64,000 bases of DNA, from positions 1,919,001 through 1,983,000 of the forward strand of contig NZ_PNCO02000001.1 in assembly GCF_005886105.2 (NCBI RefSeq). The letters run 5' to 3'. Source of the stretch: Pseudoalteromonas galatheae. GTDB taxonomy: Bacteria; Pseudomonadota; Gammaproteobacteria; Enterobacterales; Alteromonadaceae. Shown here one piece after another: positions 1 to 7,938 of this stretch. Positions within the stretch are counted from its first letter, which is position 1. Every line of letters begins with the position of its first letter. The translations under genes and the position numbers were made by a program. Below the pieces are notes generated by a model, which saw only the letters and a list, made by a program, of their open reading frames with translations, made no database searches and was not told the DNA's origin.

Positions 1-103
1 GAGAAACGGGTGTAGTATCATTTTTTACATCTTCTAACGTTTCACCGCCTCCACAGCCAGCAAGAGCTGCTGATACTGCGAGTGAGAGTAGCATTTTTTT
101 CAT
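1..103 (-). CDS. Lipoprotein, N-terminal fragment (runs off the left edge)
   Basis: The minus strand from an ATG at 103 encodes a signal peptide ending in the lipobox LAGC (MKKMLLSLAVSAALAGC), followed by GGGETLEDVKNDT. This is a type II signal peptide with lipidated Cys17. The residues after the Cys recall the N-termini of Pla-1/cef-type extracellular lipases in Vibrio and Alteromonadales, but that is only a memory-based resemblance over about 15 residues. Only 34 codons are visible, so the function cannot be assigned. Confidence 0.7.
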   Translation of the reverse strand, partial: MKKMLLSLAVSAALAGCGGGETLEDVKNDTTPVS

Positions 104-299
104 TTTATAGGCTCCGACATAATCTTATTATTATTGTGATAATTCTCGTTAAATCTATGTAATTGCATTTTTAATAAGACATTAGACCAGTTAAACTTAA
201 CTCAAACTTTGTTATTTCGCCAGCCATATTTACAATAAATTCGCTAACTTGCTACTGCATTGTGATAAAATGACCCAAACATCTTAATTGGAGTCCAGA

Positions 300-1043
300 A
301 TGCAGACTTATCAAGCTCCTGAAAACGCACTTGCGAATAAAACGATATTAGTAACAGGTGCTGGCGACGGCATCGGCCGTGTTGCGGCGATTAATTACGC
401 CAAATATGGTGCAACGGTTATTTTATTGGGCAAAACCACCAGTAAACTAGAAGCCGTTTATGATGAAATTGTTAACGCCGGTTACCCACAGCCTGCAATT
501 GTACCTTTAGATTTACGTGGTGCAACCAAACAACACTTCCGAGACTTGGCTGCCACTATCGAGCAGCAATTTGGTAAGCTTGACGGCTTGCTAAATAATG
601 CGTCTATTTTAGGCTCTTTAGGTCCAATGGAACACTTTTGCGTTTCAACCTTCGAAAACATAATGAAGGTAAACGTAACAGCCCAAGCGGTGATCACTAA
701 ATCATTATTCCCAGTAATGAGAAAAGCACCTAACGCTTCTATCGTCTTTACTTCATCGGGTGTAGGACGTAAAGGTCGTGAGTTTTGGGGAGCGTATGCA
801 ATTTCTAAATTCGCAACCGAAGGTATGATGCAAACTTGGGCCGAAGAAGTGGGTAAAACCAATATTCGCATCAACTGCATTAATCCAGGTGCGACAAGAA
901 CAAGTATGCGTGCATCAGCATTCCCAGGTGAAGATAAAGATAAACTAAAAACACCTGAAGAATTAATGCCAACATACCTGTACTTGATGTCTGATGACTC
1001 AATCGGGGTTAATGGCCAATCTTTAGATGCCCAAACCTACTAA
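300..1043 (+). CDS. yciK: YciK-type short-chain dehydrogenase/reductase
   Basis: A 247-residue classical SDR. The Rossmann nucleotide motif TGAGDGIG is at residues 19-26, the structural NNA near 99-101, and the catalytic set is Ser152/153, Tyr166 and Lys170 (YAISK). The sequence follows E. coli YciK closely, including the blocks WGAYAISKFATEGMMQ and NCINPGATRTSMRASAFP. The ATG at 300 is chosen over an upstream in-frame TTG (288) because GGAG lies six bases before it. The physiological substrate of YciK is not established. In enterobacteria yciK also lies close to rluB and the trp region, so the placement is conserved. It is transcribed alone toward the GFA gene. Confidence 0.9.
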   Translation: MQTYQAPENALANKTILVTGAGDGIGRVAAINYAKYGATVILLGKTTSKLEAVYDEIVNAGYPQPAIVPLDLRGATKQHFRDLAATIEQQFGKLDGLLNNASILGSLGPMEHFCVSTFENIMKVNVTAQAVITKSLFPVMRKAPNASIVFTSSGVGRKGREFWGAYAISKFATEGMMQTWAEEVGKTNIRINCINPGATRTSMRASAFPGEDKDKLKTPEELMPTYLYLMSDDSIGVNGQSLDAQTY

Positions 1044-1054
1044 CTAGTATTTTA

Positions 1055-1085
1055 AAGGCTGCAAATCCACAATTGCAGCCTTCTA
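1055..1085. terminator. Hairpin between convergent yciK and the GFA gene
   Basis: GGCTGCAA (1057-1064) pairs with TTGCAGCC (1073-1080), giving an 8-bp stem. On the minus strand it is followed by TTTAAAA and on the plus strand by TTCTATA, so it probably serves both genes. Confidence 0.6.
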
Positions 1086-1087
1086 TA

Positions 1088-1501
1088 TTACCTAAGTTTA
1101 TCTCTCGGCAAGGTTTCAAACGCCAGCACTTGCTCTAATTTTTCATCCCACTTCGCTTTACTCGCGATAAATAGATGTGCAGTTGGCGTAAGACTCGGCG
1201 CATCATCTAAGCTACCAGCTGGTACCACTAAACCAACAGGCTGCTGGTTTGGTAATGCAGAGCCACAACGAGCACAAAAGGCTTTAACGTGCTTAGTATT
1301 CGGTAAAGTAAAGCGGGTTATTAACTTTTCGCCCGCAAGCCAAGTTAGCACTGCATTTTGAAAAAATAGATTCGCAGCATGTGCGGAACCAGTGTCTTTT
1401 TGACAATACTCACAATGACATAGATAAAAGCCCTGCGCGTTGCCCTCTACAAGATATTTAACCTGACCACACAGACAACTACCAGCAAACGTCTCTTTCA
1501 T
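1088..1501 (-). CDS. GFA-family zinc protein (glutathione-dependent formaldehyde-activating type)
   Basis: This 137-residue protein has the GFA/CENP-V fold signature. GSCLCGQVKY near residues 7-16 and CHCEYCQKDTG near 28-38 supply the first zinc-binding cysteines, and FCARCGSALP near 75-84 supplies the second pair. Members bind two zinc ions in a Cys-rich sheet. The founding member was named for accelerating S-hydroxymethylglutathione formation, but most homologues have no proven activity. The true formaldehyde genes of this window (class III ADH and esterase) are about 56 kb away, so no operon link supports that role here. It is monocistronic, separated from rluB by a terminator. Confidence 0.8.
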   Translation of the reverse strand: MKETFAGSCLCGQVKYLVEGNAQGFYLCHCEYCQKDTGSAHAANLFFQNAVLTWLAGEKLITRFTLPNTKHVKAFCARCGSALPNQQPVGLVVPAGSLDDAPSLTPTAHLFIASKAKWDEKLEQVLAFETLPRDKLR

Positions 1502-1520
1502 TTGAATTTCCTTATCAAAT

Positions 1521-1550
1521 ACAAAAACACCAGCTAGGCTGGTGTGGTGT
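1521..1550 (-). terminator. Rho-independent terminator of the rluB unit
   Basis: ACACCAGC (1527-1534) pairs perfectly with GCTGGTGT (1538-1545) around a three-base loop. Read on the minus strand the stem is followed by TTTTGT, just past the rluB stop codon. Confidence 0.8.
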
Positions 1551-1566
1551 TTTAGAAAAGCTTAAA

Positions 1567-2427
1567 TTACTTTCTTCTCGGGGTTTTGACCCTTTGATTA
1601 TGCTTTTTCACTGCTTTGCGGATCTTATTAATTTTCGCGCGCTTGTCTTTACGCTTTTCTGGCATGACCGACAACTTAGTTTGCTGCTCGGCTCTCATAC
1701 TCACCGATTTGCGTAAGTAGTTAACATCTTCTAATTTTAATTCTTCCCATCCACCTTGTGGCAAACGCTTGTTAAGCTCTAATTTACCATAACGGATACG
1801 GATCAAGCGCGACACTTCAACACCTTGTGACTGCCAAAGACGCCTGACTTCACGATTACGCCCTTCCGTCAGTGTTACGTTGAACCACTTATTCAGACCT
1901 TCACCACCAAGTGGCTTAATCTTAAGGAATTTTGCGGGACCGTCTTCTAGCTCAACGCCTTTGGTTAATGTACGCAACGTTTGGTTTGTTACTTCACCAA
2001 ATACCCGAGCAGAATATTCACGTTCGACTTCGTATTTTGGATGCATCAAGCGATTAGCTAGCTCACCATCATTGGTAAAAAGCAATAGGCCTGATGTATT
2101 GATATCTAATCGCCCAATTGCTATCCAACGGTCACCATCTAACTTAGGTAGCCTATCGAATACAGTGCGACGACCTTGAGGGTCGCGACGAGTACATAGC
2201 TCACCTTCAGGCTTATGGTACATAAGTACGCGACAGATGCGCTCTTCTTGCTGTTCTATTTTAACAATATGTCCATCTACACGGATCACCGAAGTCTCTT
2301 CCACTCGGTCTCCTAGCTTGGCAACTTTTCCATCTACACTTACGCGGTTAGACTCAATATACTTTTCCATTTCGCGTCTTGAGCCAACGCCAGCTCTTGC
2401 CAATACTTTTTGTAGTTTTTCACTCAT
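1567..2427 (-). CDS. rluB: 23S rRNA pseudouridine(2605) synthase RluB
   Basis: A 286-residue RsuA-family pseudouridine synthase. An S4 RNA-binding domain spans about residues 3-48 ([20 protein letters not shown]). The catalytic domain carries [16 protein letters not shown] with the nucleophile Asp108. The basic C-terminal tail after about residue 235 ([19 protein letters not shown]) is typical of RluB and contacts rRNA. RluB modifies U2605 (E. coli numbering) in the peptidyl transferase region. The start codon overlaps the scpB stop as ATGA, so translation is probably coupled. The scpA-scpB-rluB order is widely conserved. Confidence 0.93.
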   Translation of the reverse strand: MSEKLQKVLARAGVGSRREMEKYIESNRVSVDGKVAKLGDRVEETSVIRVDGHIVKIEQQEERICRVLMYHKPEGELCTRRDPQGRRTVFDRLPKLDGDRWIAIGRLDINTSGLLLFTNDGELANRLMHPKYEVEREYSARVFGEVTNQTLRTLTKGVELEDGPAKFLKIKPLGGEGLNKWFNVTLTEGRNREVRRLWQSQGVEVSRLIRIRYGKLELNKRLPQGGWEELKLEDVNYLRKSVSMRAEQQTKLSVMPEKRKDKRAKINKIRKAVKKHNQRVKTPRRK

Positions 2428-3011
2428 TCAGATGGTTCTCTCACAGAAGGATCGTTTAATAACTGTTCTATTTTCTCATTATGTTGATCAGGTAACCGAG
2501 GTAATTCCCCAAGACCAGATAATGAGAAGTAATCTAAAAATTGTTTTGTCGTTGCATACAATGCTGGTTTGCCCGGTACCTCTTTATAACCCACCACTTT
2601 TATCCACTCGCGATCTATCAAGCTTTTGATAATATTAGAACTCACGGTGACCCCGCGCACTTGCTCTATTTCGCCTCGAGTGATTGGTTGTCGGTAAGCA
2701 ATCAATGCCAAAGTCTCAAGTGTAGCACGTGAGTATTTTGGTGCTTTTTCCTGCCACAGTTTACTTAGCCAAGGGCTCAAGCTCGGGCAAGCTTGAAACC
2801 GGTATCCGGTACCAACTTCAACCAGCCTTACGCCGCGAGTTTGATAATGATTTACCAGTGTTTCCAGTGCCTGATCAATACGCGGTGATGACACACTGAT
2901 ATCTTCCAGCACGGTTTCTTTTAAGCGCTTTTTAGATAACGGCTTATCAGAAACGAAAATTGCTGCTTCAACCAATTCAACCAGTTGTTCATCGCTAACG
3001 CGTCTTTTCAT
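2424..3011 (-). CDS. scpB: Segregation and condensation protein ScpB
   Basis: This 195-residue ScpB consists of two winged-helix domains, the first around residues 5-75 and the second around 90-165. The second holds the conserved block [27 protein letters not shown]. ScpB dimers bind the ScpA linker and regulate an SMC-type ATPase in chromosome organisation. Gammaproteobacteria that use MukBEF generally lack ScpAB, so its presence agrees with an Alteromonadales host. The gene follows scpA after 53 bases and overlaps rluB by four bases. Confidence 0.93.
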   Translation of the reverse strand: MKRRVSDEQLVELVEAAIFVSDKPLSKKRLKETVLEDISVSSPRIDQALETLVNHYQTRGVRLVEVGTGYRFQACPSLSPWLSKLWQEKAPKYSRATLETLALIAYRQPITRGEIEQVRGVTVSSNIIKSLIDREWIKVVGYKEVPGKPALYATTKQFLDYFSLSGLGELPRLPDQHNEKIEQLLNDPSVREPSE

Positions 3012-3064
3012 ATTTTATGCTTGAAGATAAAAATGCGGAGTATAGCAGAGGCTGCAGCCATCCC

Positions 3065-3859
3065 CTAGCCTTTTAAATGCAGGTAAATCGACGCTGCCGT
3101 TGCTGACTGAATATAGTCAACCAATTGCTCCTTAATGAGTTCGAGCATGGCAATAAAAGTAACCACCACACCACTGCGCCCTTCGTCCAAGGTAAAAAAT
3201 CGCGCAAATTCTACCGGCTTATTCTGTTCTCGTAGCAATTGCAATATAAAGCTCATACGCTCTCGGGTTGAAAGTACTTCAGCGGATATATGATGGTGCT
3301 CAAAGGTCTTGGCTCGGGCCATCACTTCCGACAGCGCCAAAAGTAATTCCCTCAGTTCAATGTCTGGGAATTCTGGCTCAGAGTCGGTACTACTGTCTAC
3401 CAATGCATGAGCGACAAAGATATCACGCTCAACACGAGGGATCTCATCTAAGTTTTCAGCGGCTTGCTTAAATTGCTCGTATTCCTGCAAGCGTCTCACC
3501 AGCTCAGCTCTGGGATCTTCCTCTTCCTCTAACTCTTCGTGTTTTGGTAGTAGCATTCTTGATTTTATTTGTGCCAGCAAAGCTGCCATCACCAAGTATT
3601 CACCCGCAAGTTCGAGCTGCATGTCCTTCATCATTTCAACGTACTGAACATACTGCTGAGTAATACTAAAAATCGGTAATTCTAGAATATCTAATTTATG
3701 TCTTTTAATAAGATAAAGCAGTAAGTCCAACGGGCCTTCAAAGGTCTCTAAGATAACTTCTAGGGCTTCGGGGGGAATATAAAGATCTTCCGGCTTTTCA
3801 ATTACCGCTTCACCGTGTAAAAAAGCTAGCGGTAATTTCTGTTGGAGTGCTTCTGTCAT
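3065..3859 (-). CDS. scpA: Segregation and condensation protein ScpA
   Basis: A 264-residue kleisin of the SMC-ScpAB complex. The signature FEGPLDLLLYLIKRHKLDI lies near residues 39-57. The family-typical acidic linker (ELEEEEDPRAELVRRL) follows near 107-122, and a winged-helix C-terminus contacts the SMC head. The kleisin bridges SMC heads and carries ScpB. It lies 11 bases downstream of yciO in the same leftward unit. Confidence 0.92.
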   Translation of the reverse strand: MTEALQQKLPLAFLHGEAVIEKPEDLYIPPEALEVILETFEGPLDLLLYLIKRHKLDILELPIFSITQQYVQYVEMMKDMQLELAGEYLVMAALLAQIKSRMLLPKHEELEEEEDPRAELVRRLQEYEQFKQAAENLDEIPRVERDIFVAHALVDSSTDSEPEFPDIELRELLLALSEVMARAKTFEHHHISAEVLSTRERMSFILQLLREQNKPVEFARFFTLDEGRSGVVVTFIAMLELIKEQLVDYIQSATAASIYLHLKG

Positions 3860-3870
3860 CTCAACATGCG

Positions 3871-4491
3871 TTATTCAAAAGGCGACGTATCACCACAGCC
3901 ACGACGCAAAATTTCAATGGTATCTTCAGACATATCAATAACGGTGGTTGCTTGCTCGATTAAATAGCCACCATGAATGATCAAGTCTACGTGCTTCTCA
4001 AGACGCATGCGGATATCATCGGGGTCAGACTCAGTAAACTGCTCTCCTGGCAAAATCAAAGAGCATGACATCAAAGGTTCACCTAGTGCTTCCAACAATG
4101 CGCAGGTAATTGGGTTATCAGTAACACGGATCCCGATGGTTTTTTTCTTCTCATTGAGCAAACGGCGAGGAACTTCTTTCGTCCCTTTAAAGATAAACGT
4201 GTACGGGCCGGGCGTATTATTTTTAATCATCCTAAACATTTGATTATCGACACGAGCATAGGTCGAAAGCTCCGACAAATCACGACATAAAAGAGTAAAG
4301 TTATGATGCTTTTCGATGCCGCGGATCCGCTCTATCCGCTCCTTAGCTTGCTTATTACCGAGGTTGCAACCAATGGCATAGCCGGAGTCGGTTGGAAACA
4401 CCACCACGCCACCTTGCTCAATAATATCAGCCGCTTGGCGAATTAAACGCGTTTGCGGGTTATCTGGGTGAATATGAAAAAATTGACTCAT
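3871..4491 (-). CDS. yciO: YciO, YrdC/Sua5-family L-threonylcarbamoyladenylate synthase-like protein
   Basis: This 206-residue protein matches E. coli YciO along its length: the N-terminus MSQFFHIHPDNPQ, then VVFPTDSGYAIGC, HNFTLLCRDLSELSTY and NNTPGPYTFI. The YrdC/Sua5 fold binds ATP, bicarbonate and threonine to make threonylcarbamoyl-AMP for tRNA t6A. YciO is the paralogue whose role in vivo is unclear, and TsaC normally does the essential job. The ATG at 4491 is preferred over an upstream in-frame start at 4566 because it gives the conserved N-terminus and avoids a long overlap with rnm. Confidence 0.9.
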   Translation of the reverse strand: MSQFFHIHPDNPQTRLIRQAADIIEQGGVVVFPTDSGYAIGCNLGNKQAKERIERIRGIEKHHNFTLLCRDLSELSTYARVDNQMFRMIKNNTPGPYTFIFKGTKEVPRRLLNEKKKTIGIRVTDNPITCALLEALGEPLMSCSLILPGEQFTESDPDDIRMRLEKHVDLIIHGGYLIEQATTVIDMSEDTIEILRRGCGDTSPFE

Positions 4492-4495
4492 AAGC

Positions 4496-5341
4496 TTATT
4501 CCTCTTTGCCTCCCCAATGACGCCAAACTCCTTGACAATCTTTAGGTAAATACAAGTTACGACCAAGGTCGACCCAAGGCATTGGGAAGTGGAAATCTGA
4601 CCCTTGGCTTGCTAACAATTCAAACTCTTGACTTAGTCGCCCCAAAAATTGGCGCTCAGTAGGCGCTTGCTGTGGCTGTGCAACTTCCATTGCAGCTCCC
4701 CCAACCGCTTTAAATTCAGCAATTAACTTTCTTAGCCACTTATTCGACATTTTATACCGAGCAGGATGCGCCAACACACTTACACCACCCGCGGCATGAA
4801 TAGCCGCAACCGCCGTGTGTATATCGCACCATTGACTTGGCACATACCCAGTCTTGCCACGTGCTAAAAATTTATTGAAAACGCTTTGTACACTTTTAGC
4901 CACACCTCGCTCAACCAGCACTTGAGCAAAATGCGCTCTGGTGATCTGCGCAGTTTGGGCAAGTGCAAGGGCATCTTCGTAGACATGCTCATAGCCCTTT
5001 TTGGCTAATCGCTCGCCGATCTCTTTTGCTCTGGCTTCTCGCTTTTGCTGCTGTTCGTGCAGCAACTTTGTTAATGCTTCATGCTCAGGATCAAAATTTA
5101 ATCCAACGATATGGATCTCAAAGCTTTCCCACTTTGTGGAAATTTCAACGCCATTAATAAGTTCTAACGTGAGATTATTTTGGTTAATGTAGTCACGGGC
5201 AGGCTGGATCGCATCTATCGTGTCATGATCGGTAATTGCAAGAATATCAACGCCTTTTTCCGTTGCTCGCTCAAGCAATTCATCAACAGCTAAGCGGCCA
5301 TCGGAAAAAGTAGTATGGCTGTGGAGGTCATATTTAATCAA
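4496..5341 (-). CDS. rnm: PHP-domain RNase AM / 3',5'-nucleotide phosphatase (YciV)
   Basis: A 281-residue PHP phosphoesterase. Metal ligands appear in DLHSHTTFSDG (residues 5-15), AITDHDTIDA, GVEIS, VLAHPARY and GSDFHFPMPW. This matches E. coli YciV/Rnm, which trims 5' ends of 5S and 23S rRNA and small RNAs and acts on 3',5'-bisphosphonucleotides. The start is a TTG (5341) directly before IKYDLHSH, with no strong Shine-Dalgarno visible. The gene is divergent from trpE, the historical reason for the name trpH. It leads rnm-yciO-scpA-scpB-rluB, four bases ahead of yciO. Confidence 0.9.
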   Translation of the reverse strand: MIKYDLHSHTTFSDGRLAVDELLERATEKGVDILAITDHDTIDAIQPARDYINQNNLTLELINGVEISTKWESFEIHIVGLNFDPEHEALTKLLHEQQQKREARAKEIGERLAKKGYEHVYEDALALAQTAQITRAHFAQVLVERGVAKSVQSVFNKFLARGKTGYVPSQWCDIHTAVAAIHAAGGVSVLAHPARYKMSNKWLRKLIAEFKAVGGAAMEVAQPQQAPTERQFLGRLSQEFELLASQGSDFHFPMPWVDLGRNLYLPKDCQGVWRHWGGKEE

Positions 5342-5378
5342 AATGTATTAACTATCTCTATGAATTATCAACGTTTTG

Positions 5379-5387
5379 ATTATATCA
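5379..5387 (-). promoter_or_regulatory. Candidate extended -10 promoter of rnm
   Basis: The minus strand reads TGATATAAT, an extended -10 element with a perfect TATAAT (5384-5379), about 38 bases before the rnm TTG. No good -35 box is visible at 17 bases. Confidence 0.4.
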
Positions 5388-5403
5388 CAAGTTAACTGAT
5401 ACG
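5386..5403. promoter_or_regulatory. Possible TrpR operator between rnm and trp
   Basis: The sequence ACAAGTTAACTGATACG (5387-5403) matches the E. coli trp operator ACTAGTTAACTAGTACG at 14 of 17 positions, including the central AGTTAACT palindrome. It lies about 70 bases upstream of the predicted trp start and touches the rnm promoter spacer, unlike E. coli where the operator covers the trp -10. The match is suggestive; the placement is a reason for caution. Confidence 0.35.
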
Positions 5404-5431
5404 ACCTTAGGTTATTTTCTGATATTTGTCC

Positions 5432-5461
5432 TTGACACTTGTAGCAAGAATAGGGTTTACT
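5432..5461 (+). promoter_or_regulatory. Candidate trp operon promoter
   Basis: A consensus -35 TTGACA (5432-5437) is followed after 18 bases by a weak -10 TTTACT (5456-5461). Transcription would begin near 5468, about 30 bases before the first leader peptide. No better promoter was found between here and the leader. Confidence 0.5.
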
Positions 5462-5497
5462 GTAGCTAATTTAGATTAAACAACGAAATATTCACAA

Positions 5498-5545
5498 ATG
5501 AACAAACAAATTCAAAAAAACATTTGGTGGTGGCACTCGAACTAA
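5498..5545 (+). CDS. trpL: First trp operon leader peptide
   Basis: A 15-codon reading frame encodes MNKQIQKNIWWWHSN, with three consecutive Trp codons near the end. No strong Shine-Dalgarno precedes it. The RNA shows the attenuator layout. CACUCG (5534-5539) can pair with CGGGUG (5547-5552) as stem 1:2. GCGGGU (5546-5551) can pair with ACCCGC (5579-5584) as the antiterminator 2:3. The terminator 3:4 follows at 5579. Ribosome stalling on the Trp codons would free segment 2 and allow readthrough. Confidence 0.85.
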   Translation: MNKQIQKNIWWWHSN

Positions 5546-5578
5546 GCGGGTGTGTTTCGTTATATCTACGATTTATCA

Positions 5579-5605
5579 ACCCGCGCAATGTCGCGGGTTT
5601 TTTTA
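5579..5605 (+). terminator. First trp attenuator terminator
   Basis: ACCCGCG (5579-5585) pairs with CGCGGGT (5592-5598) around a six-base loop and is followed by a run of T. The 5' arm is also complementary to the segment just after the first leader stop codon, as required for attenuation. Confidence 0.88.
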
Positions 5606-5623
5606 TACTTTTTAGAGGCTTTT

Positions 5624-5674
5624 ATGAACAACAATATCACAGTAAACACAATTTGGTGGTGGTGGATGCCCTAG
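5624..5674 (+). CDS. Second trp operon leader peptide (tandem copy)
   Basis: A second short frame of 16 codons encodes MNNNITVNTIWWWWMP with four consecutive Trp codons. It has a good ribosome site, AGAGG at 5614-5618, five bases before the ATG, just after the first terminator. Downstream, CGGG (5675-5678), GGT (5681-5683) and ATTG (5684-5687) can pair with CCCG, ACC and CAAT within 5699-5710, forming an antiterminator that excludes the second terminator. The two leaders share MN at the start and the ATTTGGTGGTGG core, so a duplication is likely. Confidence 0.85.
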   Translation: MNNNITVNTIWWWWMP

Positions 5675-5702
5675 CGGGACGGTATTGTTGTGTCTGAACA
5701 AT

Positions 5703-5738
5703 AACCCCCGCAGAGCTCAGCTTTCGGGGGTTTTTTAT
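5703..5738 (+). terminator. Second trp attenuator terminator
   Basis: AACCCCCG (5703-5710) pairs with CGGGGGTT (5725-5732) around a 14-base loop, followed by TTTTTTATTTT. It lies 40 bases before the trpE start, so transcription must pass two terminators to reach trpE. Confidence 0.88.
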
Positions 5739-5777
5739 TTTCTAAACAGAATATCTAGAAATTAAGAGGAATGAGGT

Positions 5778-7355
5778 TTGATTTTTAGTCATATAACGAC
5801 CACACCAGGTGAGGTCACCAGTATAAGACAAAGGCGCGATTATATTGCCAGCCCACTGTCTTTATACGCAGGTTTAAACAAAACAAACTCGTTACTGCTC
5901 GAATCAGCAGAAATAGAGTCTAAAGACAATGTGAAAAGTATCGTGCTTGTGGATAGTGCGATTCGATTCGAATGTAACGGCGCCCAAGTCATTGCCAAAG
6001 CCTTGTCTAACAATGGTGCTCAGTTGCTACCGTACCTTGCGCAAAAGGTCACAAATTGTGACGTGATCCTCAATGATAATACTTTGACGCTCACGTACAA
6101 CGCATTGGAAAGTAACATTGATGAGCATACAAAACTAAAAGCGGATAACGCCTTTAGTGCGCTCAGAACCTGTATCAATGAAATTAAACGTAACTCAGAT
6201 ACGCCGTTTTCCGTCTTTTTAGGTGGAGTATTCGCCTATGATATGGTGGCAAACTTTGAGCAACTTCCTGAAGTACCAGATGGAGACAACGACTGTCCTG
6301 ACTATGTTTTCTATCTCGCTGAAACCTTAGTTGTGATCGATCATCAAGCACGAGCTACTGAGCTCATTGGTAATGTTTTCAATGGCCCTGAGGTTCACGC
6401 CAATTGTTTTGAAGTAGGCAAACAACTAGAAGAGCTAAACAGTCAATGTGACCAAATCACTGAATTTCAGTTTGAGCCACAAAGTGGCGGCGCAGACGTC
6501 AAAGTCAATGTGAGTGACGACGAATATTGTCAACACGTTGAAAAGTTGAAAACCAACATTATCAACGGTGACATTTTCCAAGTCGTTCCCTCTCGCACTT
6601 TTTCACTTCCTTGCCACAACTCACTCGCCGCCTATAAACAGCTTAAACTACAAAACCCTAGTCCTTACATGTTTTATATGAAGGATGAACGCTTTGTGTT
6701 ATTTGGCGCATCTCCAGAGTCGGCACTCAAATATTGTGAGCAGAGTAACCAAGTTGAAGTCTATCCCATCGCGGGAACGAGACCACGAGGTAAGTTTGCT
6801 GATGGTAGTATCAATCCAGATTTAGATAGCCGTATTGAACTTGAGCTGCGCAACGATCAAAAAGAGCGTGCAGAGCACCTTATGCTTGTTGACCTCGCGC
6901 GTAACGATGTCGCACGGATCAGTATTGCAGGTACTCGACACGCAAAAGAATTATTGAAAGTGGACCGCTACTCACAAGTCATGCATTTAGTATCGCGCGT
7001 CGTAGGCCAATTAAAGCCGGATTTAGATGCCCTCCACGCCTATCAGGCTTGTATGAATATGGGCACTCTCGTCGGCGCACCAAAAGTTAAAGCCGCAGAA
7101 CTTGTTCGCCATACAGAAAAGCAGCGTCGTGGTAGTTACGGCGGCGCGGTAGGTTATTTGATGGGCAATGGTGCGATGGACAGCTGCATCGTAATTCGCT
7201 CCGCGTTTGTAAAAGATAACGTTGCTTACGTGCAAGCGGGTGCAGGTGTCGTGTTTGATTCAAATCCACAAAGTGAAGCAAATGAAACCAAAGCTAAAGC
7301 CATGGCAGTGATTAAAGCAGTACAGTCCACGTATGAAGGAGCAAACCATGACTAA
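5778..7355 (+). CDS. trpE: Anthranilate synthase component I
   Basis: This 525-residue TrpE makes anthranilate from chorismate with TrpG-supplied ammonia. The tryptophan feedback motif LLLESAEIESKD lies at 39-50. Chorismate-binding blocks include IFQVVPSR, LFGASPESALKY, PIAGTRPRG and LMLVDLARNDVARI. Length and motifs are normal. The start is a TTG at 5778, seven bases after AGAGGA (5765-5770). An ATG at 5771 is out of frame and closes after five codons (TAG 5786), overlapping the TTG. The gene overlaps trpG by eight bases and is governed by the tandem attenuator. Confidence 0.95.
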   Translation: MIFSHITTTPGEVTSIRQRRDYIASPLSLYAGLNKTNSLLLESAEIESKDNVKSIVLVDSAIRFECNGAQVIAKALSNNGAQLLPYLAQKVTNCDVILNDNTLTLTYNALESNIDEHTKLKADNAFSALRTCINEIKRNSDTPFSVFLGGVFAYDMVANFEQLPEVPDGDNDCPDYVFYLAETLVVIDHQARATELIGNVFNGPEVHANCFEVGKQLEELNSQCDQITEFQFEPQSGGADVKVNVSDDEYCQHVEKLKTNIINGDIFQVVPSRTFSLPCHNSLAAYKQLKLQNPSPYMFYMKDERFVLFGASPESALKYCEQSNQVEVYPIAGTRPRGKFADGSINPDLDSRIELELRNDQKERAEHLMLVDLARNDVARISIAGTRHAKELLKVDRYSQVMHLVSRVVGQLKPDLDALHAYQACMNMGTLVGAPKVKAAELVRHTEKQRRGSYGGAVGYLMGNGAMDSCIVIRSAFVKDNVAYVQAGAGVVFDSNPQSEANETKAKAMAVIKAVQSTYEGANHD

Positions 7356-7929
7356 GGTATACTTTTTAGATAATTTTGATTCTTTCAGTTATAACCTTGT
7401 GGATGAGCTTAGCCTGCTAGGACTCGACTTGGTCGTTTATCGTAACAACATCTCTGCCGAAACCATTTTCAACAAAATGTGTGCAGAAGTTGATCCTGTG
7501 ATCTTAGTTTTATCACCTGGACCTGGCGCGCCATCGGAAGCAGGCTGTTTGCTCGCGTTAATTGAGCTATGTAAAGGTAAATTCCCCATGCTTGGAATTT
7601 GCCTCGGTCAACAAGCCCTAACTCAGAGTTATGGTGGTGAAGTTGGTAAAGCAGGTGAGACGGTACATGGTAAATCTTCTATTATTGAAGCGGATGAGCA
7701 TCCGGTATTTGCCGGACTTGGAACACAATTCCCCGTGGCGCGTTATCACTCTCTAATGGCAACAAGCGTACCACCAGCACTGCAAGTGATCGCGAGATAT
7801 CAGGCCATTCCGATGGCTATCTATCACAGTGAACACAAAGTGATTGGCTATCAATTTCACCCAGAATCAATATTGACCCCCAATGGCGCTCAGCTATTAC
7901 AACAAAGTATCGCGTACCTTAGCGCTTAG
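7348..7929 (+). CDS. trpG: Anthranilate synthase glutamine amidotransferase component
   Basis: A 193-residue class I glutamine amidotransferase. It has the oxyanion motif SPGPGAPSEAG near 56-66, nucleophile Cys85 in LGICLGQQAL, and His171/Glu173 in QFHPES. Partnered with TrpE, it hydrolyses glutamine to supply ammonia. It is free-standing rather than fused to trpD as in E. coli. The ATG at 7348 overlaps the last codons of trpE and has AAGGAG six bases upstream; an earlier in-frame ATG (7333) would place that site inside the gene. Confidence 0.95.
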   Translation: MTKVYFLDNFDSFSYNLVDELSLLGLDLVVYRNNISAETIFNKMCAEVDPVILVLSPGPGAPSEAGCLLALIELCKGKFPMLGICLGQQALTQSYGGEVGKAGETVHGKSSIIEADEHPVFAGLGTQFPVARYHSLMATSVPPALQVIARYQAIPMAIYHSEHKVIGYQFHPESILTPNGAQLLQQSIAYLSA

Positions 7930-7938
7930 GAGATCACG

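Noticed and set aside
482..880. Long antisense frame inside yciK
   Set aside because: Lies wholly opposite a conserved SDR gene, no ribosome site, and its protein resembles no family.
5771..5788. ATG at 5771 as trpE start
   Set aside because: Out of frame with trpE and closes after five codons; no space for a ribosome site.
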